Positions 41,401 through 53,400 of a stretch of DNA of 64,000 nt are shown piece by piece. The stretch is taken from NCBI GenBank assembly GCA_030323885.1, contig CM059203.1, forward strand, positions 1,364,001-1,428,000, read 5' to 3'. The stretch is from Branchipolynoe longqiensis. Its lineage: Eukaryota > Annelida > Polychaeta > Phyllodocida > Polynoidae. Each line of letters starts with the position of its first letter. Within the stretch, counting starts at the first letter, position 1. Under the pieces are notes generated by a model. The model was not told where the DNA came from. It saw nothing but the letters and a program-made list of their open reading frames with translations, and made no database searches. Made by a program: the position numbers and the translations under genes.

Positions 41401-44400
41401 GACGTGCAGCTATGAAATGTGCTAGTTTCTTCTCATCTCAGCTCTTGTTTGAAATAATGATGATGTGGATATCAGCCTTAAACAAGTTAAAGTGACTGAT
41501 TGTTTTGTGTGAAATTGTATGTTTCTTAGCTCAAAATGTTTAACTATGACATTACAGCCCTGGCAACTACTCGCGAAGGGAAAAACAATGCTATGTCTAT
41601 GTGGAGCATTTATTTTTGTTAAATAAATTAACAAGCTTTCATTGGGTCGATTAAAAAGATCTTAATGCGCGATTGAAGAGGAAGATCTGAAGTATTTAAT
41701 TTAACCTAAGAGGAATTTTCTTTGAAAGGATTAAAAAGCAGAGATAATAGTGAAAGTTGGGATATTCTCAGTGTCAGTGATAGCCATACTGGATCACGGC
41801 CTCAAAAAGTATTTTTGCAAAATAATTTCAAGAATTTTCAATTGGCTGATAATAAAAAAGCTGAATGTGAATTTGTAGAGAAAGATCTGAACTATTTAAT
41901 AGAAATAACAGAAATTTGCTTTCAAAGCACCCAAAATCACAAATTGCTGTGATAGTTAGGGTAGTTTTAGTGTTGTCTCACAAAAGTGCTCATATATATG
42001 CGGAGCCACAGAGGCTAAAGATACATGAGGAACTAGGGTGCATGCGCAGACACTGCCGTACGTCTAGACCCCCAGGCTACGCGTACGGCTCAGGTACGCG
42101 TAGCCACTGCCAATAATTATAGCTAGGGCTAAACCATAGTTAGGACTAAACCAAGCGGCTGTTTTGATGTTGACAGGAAGCTGGTGCCCTACTTCCGGTG
42201 CGGGAGCACGGCACTGGCGAGGGCGGCCTCCTACAGCCCTGGGCAGACACTGCACGGCTACACAGTCAACCAGGTAAGTGCATGGTTTACTTCTGGTAGT
42301 TGACACCAGGGGGCTCTCAGTCGGGGCCAATTTGACGGGCTGAGATTAGCGAAATAGCGAATTGTAGACAGGAAGTGTGAACACTTATTTAGGGATGATT
42401 GTCCAATGGAGAGGAGATTACAGTTGCACAGTGTGATGGGTTTGAGTTTCTGGCATGTTTTTCAAATAAATATATCAGATTGATACCTATAATATATTCA
42501 TCGGACTATGCAGCTTTAAAATGGCATATTATTCCTTAGTAAATGCTTACTAAGTGCGTCACTATGAACAGGGTAACTAAATGCATTAAGCGGCTGTCAC
42601 ACATCACCGGATTGAGCAACGGACAGAATTGTCTAGTCCGGTGATGTTCGGGTGTGATAAGTATTAAAATGTGTCAAAAATGTTGCGATATTGGGTCAAA
42701 GGCCGCTGAACGAACGGACATGAACGGATAACCAACAGACGGTAAGCGGACTAAACTGACTCAAACTGGACAAGAACCGTAGATGTCAATCCGGCGGCAT
42801 CCATTCCAAGTTTTGTGCATGTTCAAATCTTGTAGCGGATCAGGCCAGATATCAACGGACACAAACCAGACTTTGCCAGATATCAATGGACTTTGTTCGG
42901 TTTCTTTCCATTTCCCCAACTCGTTGATGTGTGACAGCCGCTTTACAGGGAAGTGTTTTGGTTTAGAAAATGTAATGCTTTGTACAGCTTGTGTATGTCT
43001 GTCATGGGGGTGATGAAAATTGGAAATATGGCACATAAAGTGGGAATAGAACCCACATGCATTCTGGGCCAGTGTGCTAACCATTACACCACCTGGTCTC
43101 CCTGATTTCATCACCCTATCCATGCCCACCTGTTTATGCGGCTCCTTGCCTGAGAAGTCGGGGCAGACGAGGCCACTCAGGGTTTGCACAATCTTGAAAA
43201 GTCCTTGAATTTGAACGTGTCTCTTGAAAAGGCCTTAAATTTTAAAATACCATAAAAAGGCCTTGACAATTTACCAAATGCCGAAAAAAATCCTTGAATT
43301 TTTTCATATTTTGGGGCAGGAGAGATGGCAAATTTGATTGACAACGATGTTTTGAATGGCTAGGTGTGTGGCTTATTAACTAATATAGGACAATTGTTAA
43401 GTATAATAAAGATGTTAATTCCGTAGGTGCTTCTTTTGCTTGATAAAAATAGCATACAGAAACCTGGTGAAGTAAGACCATAAAGAGTTGACATGTATAT
43501 GAGTCAGGATCACGAAAAGAGGCCAATTGGGGGAAGTTGTCGGCGTCGATCATTGGATGTCGGCGTCGAACAGTATAAATATAGTTTAGCATTGACAGAG
43601 GTATTGGAAAGTCCTTAAATTGATCCTGAATGTAAAGGTAGAGAAAACACAACAGCCTTATTTGTTTCTAGGATAATTTAATATAAAACAAAGAAATGCA
43701 CTACACTTTAAGAATTGCGACGCCGACATCTGTTAAAGTTGTCGGCGTCGAGCATTGGATGTCGGCGTCAATCGGCATACTTATAGTTTAGCATTGACAG
43801 AGGTGTTGCAAAGTCCTTAAATTTATCCTGAATGTAAAGGTAGAGAAAATACAACAACCTTATTTGTTTCTAGGATAATTTAATATAAACCAAAGAAATG
43901 CACTACACTTGCGACACCGACATCTTAAATGAGGCTGACTCATATAATCATTATAATGTCATATTTTTTCGTCCCTTAAATAATGAATATCTTACCTGAA
44001 ATGGCCCTAAAATGGCCCTAAGAATGCCTTAAATTTGGCTGCTGAATAGCTGTATGAACCCTGCTACTACATGTGAAATATTGTTGTCTCTTGATGCCCT
44101 GTGCAGGTGACCGATGTGCCAGAGCTGTATCTGACGGCCGTCTCTCTCAAACACAACAACACTGGCGCCAGGCATCTGCACGTGGCCAGAGACGACAGCG
44201 ACAATGCTTTCGGGTAAGTAGGTCACTTAAAGGCGCGGATGAAAGACCTCCACGATTTCGCAGATTTCCACAATTTTGGTAATCCCCAATTAACGCTTAC
44301 AAGATGCCGTTGGCAAACACTGCACTGTAATCCTGCAGTACTATCACCAGGTACCAATAAGTTGTTCAAGCTTGACAGCCCTGTCAGAGTAAGCCAATAT

Positions 44401-47400
44401 CATGCTGTACCATGCAGCACTGTCAGCGTAGGCTAATACCATACTGCACCATGCTCTCCACATAGTCTGTACTGACAGATCAGGTGGGATGGAAATAGGA
44501 TAGGTCTTGGAGAGTATTGGATCAAGCCTGACTTAATTTTCTGCGACAGTGCTAACTCTATGAGGGACGATCCTGGTTTTTGCGGAAATTCACCATCATT
44601 CTTTCCGATGCGGTGCGGTGAAGCCGTTTCTGCGGCCTGCTGCCAAATGCCTGCATAAATACAATATCAGTTGTGTACAGTTTGACTCGGTCGGGGTTCG
44701 CCTTGCTGCTTATCGGCAAGAGTAGCCAGGCAGGTGGCGCCATAGTGGCAGAAGCAGGAACTAACTCCTATGACAGTAGGATATTAGGTAATAACAAATA
44801 TATAGAAGAGAACTGATAAATGGTAGTGTCCTTGTTTATATTCCCATAATAGATTATAGAGCACATAAAAGACCCATTCCTGCTTATCGGAAAGAGTAGC
44901 CTATATGGCGGCAGCAGATTTCCTCCAAATAAATATGTCAGAATGACCATATGTTTGACGTCCAATAGCCGATGATAATAAAGTCAATGTGCTCTAGAGG
45001 CGTCGTTAAATAAAACAAGCTTGCTTTTCAGTCGTGGTTCGAACGCACGACCTCCCACTTGTGAGGACACATGTCATTAGAGAATAAGAAGTTAGCGATA
45101 ACAGCCCAGCCACTAATCTCGAGACAAAGTATTTCCTATGTGTGCTGCTAAAATAAGAAATTAATACTACCAGTACCACCCAGTCGCTAACTTTAAAGAG
45201 TGTGCACTGTCACAAGTCAGTGCACATCCTGGTATGACCTTAGATATAACTAGGATGTAAAACCCTAATAAACAAAACGGATAGTCTGGTACTGTAAGGT
45301 GGATTCAGAGGTTATTAGTAAAATAGTTAACTTAAAGTTGCATAATTCGATGGGTTTGACTTTTTGCCATGTTTTTCAAATATATATATCCCATTGATAC
45401 TTATAATATATATTTAAAGTTTGTTTTAAATAACCGCTTTAAGCAGTTAATTTGGGGGAATATTTGAAGGGAAAACATGCCAAATTATTGTTGGTGGTCA
45501 CACCAAAATGCTGAACATGACGGCTTCAGCAGTGACACCCGCAGCTTCTGTTAAATGGTTTTGAGTTTCTCTCATTTTCCAACATGAATATATTAGATTG
45601 GTCATTATAATCTACTTTTACTTTAGTTTGAAGTAACTTTTATTCTAAATAGCTAGCTTTGGAGATATTTGAAGTGAAATTTGGCATTAACAGCTGATAA
45701 CTTCAAGGAAACACCATATTGGCTACACGTGGCCTGATTAGCTGGTTGTTCCGTCCGCAGGGTTGCCTTCAAGACGACTCCGCTGGACAGTACCGGGGTT
45801 CCACACATACTGGAACACACTGCGCTCTGTGGGTCCACCAGGTTCCCCGTCAGGGACCCCTTCTTCAAGATGCTCAACCGCTCAATGGCGACATTCATGA
45901 ATGCCTTCACAGGTGCTTACTTCCTGCTTTCATTATCGCCCACCGCACTGCTAAAAATAGATTCAGCGGCCATCTTGGAAGTTGGACAAACATCCAGTTG
46001 TATGCGGGTCATTCTCTGAAACTGGGCACTAAAGTGTGACATGGAAACCAAAAGTTAAAACCTTCCAAATAATAGCAGATAATGTTCCAAATAATAGCAG
46101 AATCCATGTTCGGATGAAGGTTTGCATGTTGTCCATATGACAGAGTTGAAAAACAGCTCTTTCACTTTTTGATTTTGATCTTATACAAATTGAGCGATGT
46201 GTTAATATCACTTGTGTAACATGGAAATCAAAGACACATTCACAACATTATTTTTAGCATGCACAACAAATTCAAGCAGGACCAGATGGGATGGCCGAAT
46301 GAGTTAGAGCGTCCGTCTCCCGTGCTGGTAGAGCGTGGGTTCAAACCCTGGTCGAGTCAAACCAATGACTTAAAAATTTATACTTGTTGCTTCCTACTCC
46401 TAGCCTGGCACTCGACATTATTAGGATAGGGCAAGGACTGGTTGGCTCAGTGTCAGGATATTGTGACTGAGTGGGATATCAGGTCATGGTGCTGGTGGCC
46501 TGATCTTCCAGTGGGGCAACACTATAAATTCCCCATGAGCGTGCACTGTCACAAGTCGGTACCTGTCCTGATATGACCTTAGATGTTGCTAGGACGTAAA
46601 ACAAACAAAAAAACTAATTCAAGCAAGATTTGATTGCTTACCATTAAGCAAACAGCTTACAAGGGTAAAAATGAAAAAAAGTTGAAAAAAGGTACATGAT
46701 GTTGATATATAAATTTTCACGTTTTCACTTGAACACAAAATCATACAAGCCTCCATTTGATATATTTTGTCGGATGGATTAAATACATGTACTATTGCTA
46801 ACATACTTAATACACAAAGGCAAAATAGTTATTTGACTTTGCTACCAAGAAAAGAAAGAATTAATGATCAAACTTGTAGCGTAGAAACCAAACATGTGGT
46901 GCCCACTGTTTGTGTAAGAATTAATTGAATACAGATCATTATTTGTGGATAGCAAAGATGGTGACCACCATTGTTAGTATGAGAGGTGTGCAGTGAATCC
47001 TGTTCACTGATGACACATAATAGTTTACACCTGCGAGGGTATTACTTTTGTATTAGCCTGACTGTCTGGATGTAGGACCTATAAATATTCATGCAGTGGT
47101 GTGATGTTTTTCATGACAGGCCTTATTCGGCTATATTACAATACCTAGGGGCTTGCCCAGTCTGATCAAACTTATCTCCAGTCCTGATATGACCTTAGAT
47201 GTTGTCAGGACGTAAAACTCAAACAACCAACCAACCGATACAACTGATATTGGTCTGACTAGTCAGATATCACTTTTTGGTATTCGCTTTTTTTTAGGGT
47301 ACATTAGTTGATTAAGCAGGGGATATTTCAATCGCGGACGATTGGTCTTCCTCATTCCACTGCTGCTTGCCCTATCCTAATAATGCCGAGCGCCAGGCTA

Positions 47401-50400
47401 GGAAGCGACACATATAAATTGTTAAGTCATTGGTTTGATTTGGCCAGGATTCGAACCCACGATCTACCAACATGGGAGACAGACGCTCTAACTCATTCGG
47501 CCATTCTGCCTGGTTATTAAATTCCAGTTTCTACCAATCAAATAATTCAAATGTGAGCTGCATAATCTGATGAAATCATCACTTTTTGCTAAGCTAAAGC
47601 ATTTAACTAGATTTCATCCTACTTATCCAACTTAGATCCTGGTCGACTCATTAATCATGACTTCCGGTTTAGTGCCCCTGTGCTACGCTGCTCCACTTGA
47701 AAATGGGTGAACAAAGCACCTTGGTGTGCAAACCAAAATTAAATTGAATGTTTTCAGTTCAAATATCTCCGAAGTTAACCCTTTAAAATAGAACTTGCTT
47801 CAAACTAAAGAAAAGTAAATAATAATTGTTCACCTAATATATTCATCTACAAAATATGGTAGAAACTCAAAACTATCGGATTATGCAACTTTATTTATAG
47901 CTTTATCGCCATAGTATGGAGTTTTAGTCCCGAGGGACTGATCAGGCCCCATCAGGCAATATCTGTTAGCGTTACATCAGTGTTACAATTTAACCTGTAC
48001 CGGACGTGGTGGCCTTATCGGTAGAGCGCGAGTCTTGCGTACGGGAGTTCGGTTCCCAGTCGAGTCAAACCAACGACATTAAAATTGATACTTGTCACTT
48101 CCTAGCCTGGCGCTTGGCATTAATAGGATAGGGCAAGGACTTGTTTGCTCAGTGTCAGGATAATGTGACTGAGTGGGATATCGGGTCATGGTGCCAGTGG
48201 CTTGATTTCCCAGTGGGGCAGCACTATAAAGTCGCCATGAGTGCACACTGTTACATGATATGACCTTAGATGTTGCCATGACGTAAAACTCCAACAACCA
48301 ACCAACCAACCAATTTAACCCGCAGCCAGCGACTGGACCATGTACCCGTTTTCGACCCAGAATCCCCAGGACTTCCGGAACCTTCTCTCTGTCTACCTGG
48401 ACGCTGCCTTCTTCCCACAACTACGAGAGCAGGACTTCCGGTGGGTGACGTGACAACATAACCAGGAACACCGGACGCGGTGGCCAAGTCAGTAGAGCGC
48501 AGACTTCCCATGCGGAAGGGCGGGAGTTCGAATCCCAGCCGAGTCAAACCAATGACTTACAGAATTGATGCTAGGATGTAAAACAACTAACAAACAAACA
48601 TTCCCAGTAACGATGGTAACCCAGTAACCATGGCGTATAGACTTTGCCTCACTTTTTTTGTTTGTGCAAACAGCAGTAATGTATTTTCCTCTGCCTGAGG
48701 TTGCATTCTAATTCTACATAAAGTACATATAGTAGACATTTTCCACAGACCAGGTGTGGTGGTCTAATAGGTAGAGTGCGGGCCTCGCGTGCGGAAGGTC
48801 GGGAATTCGGTTCCCGGGCGAGTCAAACCAATGACTTTAAAATTTATACTTGTCGCTTCCTAGCCTGGTGCTTGGCATTAATAGGATAGTGCAAGGACTG
48901 GTTAGCTAAGTGTCAGGATAATGTGACTGAGTGGGATTTCAGGTCATGGTGCCGGCGGCCTGATTTCTCAGTGAGGTAGCACTATAAAGTCGCCATGAGT
49001 GTGCACTGTCACAACTTGGTAACTTTCTTGATATGACCTTAGATGTTGCCTGGACGTAAACCTCCAACAAGCAAACCTTTTCCACAGAGCATGCGCAGTG
49101 ATCTGAAATTTTGGTTGTGGGGCAACTTCACAAAAAATTACCGAGTTTGTTTAAAATGACAATTGAATAACTATTGAATACAATGTCCAATCACGAATAA
49201 ACTTATTCAACAGAATAAAATATATTTGCGTCATTCTCAGAAACTGTGTATCAAATGTGTGACATGGAAACCAAAAGTGAAAACCTTCCAAATAATAGCA
49301 GAAAACACCCTCGCGGTAAACCTTTCACTGTAAAACCAAAATCTAATGACCAGTAACACAACAGGTGAAGGCAGTCAGGGAAAGTTACAATAGGTAACCA
49401 AGCGACTAACCAATTATAGAACTAACACACTCACAGAAGGTAGGGAGACGTAGAAGAATACTCACAAACAGAAAGAATGCATGCAGTAGATAGATACGCA
49501 ACAACTGAAAGTGACAAAACAAGGGGAACCACAAGACTAGTGGCGAAAACAAGTTATGGGCAGCATAAATACACCATCACAATAACAAATTTAAAAAACA
49601 CCCATATGCACATCACAAGTAGGCAAAGTCCTCGATCATTACATTCGTAATAATATTTACATAATAGGACTTTATATTTCACAAAAGTATGGTGTATGTT
49701 GCAGGCAGGAGGGCTGGCGTCTGGAGCATGAGAAGACGGATGATGTGACGTCACCAATCATCTTCAAGGGCATCGTCTTCAACGAGATGAAGGGCGTCTT
49801 TGTACGTCTATACTAAGTCTAGGGTTGCTTCACTATTTTTTTATTTTATCTTAAAACTATTTCAATTGCATTTTTATTTTAATAGATTTAACCAACTAGC
49901 CTTTTTTTTCTCACGATTTTGCGCATTTCCACGATTTTAGTATTTTCACCGATTAACATTCACAAAATACCAATATATATGACAGCAATTGGTTTGTCCC
50001 AATCCTGTTCTTATATGACCTTAGATGTTGCTAGAACATAAAACCCAAACAAGAAAGACTTTGGCATATGCAATAATACAGTCAGAACAATGATAGTTGA
50101 AATCTACTTCTGGCATTTTTCCATGATTCCCTGACTGCGAACCCTTGTCGAGTCAAACCAATGACGTAAAAATTGATACTTGTTGCTTCGTAGCCTGGCG
50201 CTCGGCATTAATAGGATAGGGCAAGGACTGGTTGGCTCAGTGTCAGGATAATGTGACTGTGGGATATCAGTGAGTGCATGCTAAAGCACAAGTCAGCTAC
50301 CTTAGCCAAAGGAGGGACACACATCTCCTCAGTCTCATGTATAAAAGATCCAATGATGAACAATATGTTGACCATACAAACAGAGTAACCAGACAGAGCG

Positions 50401-53400
50401 GTGCTACACTACTAAAAACACCCATGCCACTAACAAACAAACTAACTAAAGCACCGATTTACAGAGGTGGCACATTGTGGAATAAACTTCCAGTGAGGAC
50501 AAGACAGTCCACAAGTCTCCTTGAATTTAAAAACTTTATGAAAATACAACCGGCCTGTCAGACCCTGACACGGTTATAGGTATTCTAAAGGCCTTCCTTG
50601 CCCTGACCCTTGTACATACATATATATATAAATGTTCTCAAATGCACTACACAGCCCTGCACGCTGATCCCCTTCCCGCCCTTACCCCACCCCTATTACA
50701 CCTTCTTTCAAAACCTATTACCTAAAATTTTCCTTTAAATTGACATAAAACCTGTATGATGTAAGTCCCCACTGCAATCTCAGACCGCGATCCCATCATT
50801 AGGCCACACAGAACGGAACACTCGTGATGGGATAAAAAAAAAAAAAAATTTAAATGGCCAGGTTTCCGCATTTGGTATTGGTGATTGGATCCACTGATTT
50901 GCATATTTGCAATATAGTATATATATATGTGTATTGTAGATATGTTATATCTTTTTGAAAAGAGAAGAGAGAAAACAAAGGAAGAAAGAAGTGTTTAAAC
51001 ACAATTCTAGAGTCATCTTGTACATTTATTGATGCATGCTCACCAAGTGCATAATACATATGTTGAACTGGAATTGCATGCAGTTACTATTACGACAAAT
51101 AGTCAATTTATATTATGCTTCTATTATCGAACAGGTTTTTCATGTGGTTATTATTGCAACTAATATTGTCATTTATGTACCAACAAATTGTAATTAACGG
51201 CCGGAAGACCAGTGCTCTGGCGCTGACAAAAGACATTATTCGCTGAATAAAATACATTTAGTAAAAAAAAAAAGGTCATGGTGCTGGTGGCCTGGTCTTC
51301 TAGTGGGGCAGCACTATAAAAGTTGCCATGAGTGCGCACTGTCACAAGTCGGTACCTGTCCTGATATGACCTTAGATGATGCTAGGACGTAACACAACAA
51401 ACAAACAAGCAAACTGCTAATCCTATGGTGGAATATCCGCGTTTTCACATAAATCCGCTGTTGGTTCTGCTGGAACCTGTTAGGTGGCACCACAGTCTCG
51501 GCCTAAATTCTGCGAGTTTTTTCCGCGGGCTTTTCCGCGGGCTTAGTGTCAGAACCCACTAGGTGGCGCAAGGTCTCGGCCTGAGTTCCGCATATTTTGC
51601 CGGAAACCACTTTCATCCCTGATTAATAGCGTAGTGAGGGAGTTGCAGTGCTGCCACTTTATACTTGTTTGAAAGTATACCTTTTTCAAGGAAAAATTCT
51701 TTTCATATTTTTTTCTGCTGTCAATATTTTTTTTTCCCTGCAAAAAATTGCCAATCTGGTAATTGAAAACTCTTCAGACTTAGAATTATGAATTTGATGA
51801 GATTGGGAGATGTGTTTTACTAGTCTCTTTTGTTGAGTGGAACCTTTGATGAGCTCTCTGTTGTCAGTGACCACATGACAGTGCACTGAACTATGCAAAA
51901 CTGAGGGCTCAACAGCCATAACTCCACAAAACTGCATACATCATTCCCGAAATGTGCAGCACATGCTAACTTAACAAGGTAGCAAATGGTTATAAATCAG
52001 GGTAAGTTGACCCTTATTTATACTTTTTTTAAGACAATTTTGATACTTTTCTTTTTTTTAAAGGATTTAATACATTTTTTTATAGTAAAGTCCAGAATGG
52101 CAGCACTAGAGTTGGTCGTTGTTAGTTCCTGTGCTTGTCTAATTGCTTGATGTGTACAGTAGTAGATGATGGTGAGCTACAGTTGTAGTGTGCAATTAGT
52201 AACAACGCTAACATAGCCTCTATCACTCTCCCCCCAGAGTAACTCGCAGCAGCTCTTCTCAGAGCGGATGCAGAACCTTCTCTTGCCGAGCCACACTTAC
52301 GGAGTGTGTTCGGGGGGAGACCCTCGCAACATCCCTGACCTCGCCTGGCCGCAGCTGAAGGAGTTCCACCGGTCTCACTACCACCCGAGCAACTCGCGGT
52401 AAGCACCACCAGCATCTGTCAGTATAGGGTTTTTCTTGAAGATTTATACTGCCTATCATGGATAAGTCTGAATAGTCTTGTTTTCACCATTGGACAGTTG
52501 GTCGATAGAAAGCCTGAGCCTACACTTTTGCCGACCCAAGGGATTTTTAACCTCCCACACCTTATGGTATGAGAACAACTGACATAACCTAGTAATGCCA
52601 AGCACCAGGCTAGACAATGAAAAGTATCAATTATTTTACGTCATTGAATTGAGTTGGCCAGGTTCCCACATGGGAAATGGGTGCTTAACTTATTCGGTCA
52701 TCGTGTCTGTTTGCAGGTTCTATACGTATGGCGACATACCGCTGGAAGACCACCTGAAGGAGATCAATGAACGCGCACTGGGCACCTTTGGGACCATCGA
52801 CCCTGGCACCGATGTACCCCTCGAACCAAGATGGACGCAGCCAGTGAGAAACTACACTGGATAAGATCTGGGGAAATTTACCTTAGGGTTTCTGTATATA
52901 TAGATATAGATCTAATAATCCCCAAATACTTCTGATAACAGAATTTGATATATATTGTGGAAGGGAAATTTAAAAATGCATGTATGTATGTATCTAAATT
53001 GACGTATGTATATATATGTATATATACATATAATATTTTATAATCAAAATTAAGCCATTTGTGTGTTCATCGAGTACATGAATATGTAGTTTTTGTACTC
53101 GAAATTGGTCATTTTATGCTTCTCGTGTATTTGAATATCTAGATAAATTAATTATTTGTGACAGTAATGTAATATACCAACTAAGCAATTGTGACACAGT
53201 ACTGTGTCAATATATAAGCTAAGCATTTGTGACACAGTGCTGTGTTAATAGACCCATTAAGCATTTGTGACAGTAATGTGTCAATAGACGAACTAAGTAT
53301 TTGTGACAGTGCTGTGTCAATATATAAACTAAGCCTGTGTGACACGGTACTGTGTTAATAAACAAATAAAGCATTTTGTGACAGTATTGTGGCAATAGAC

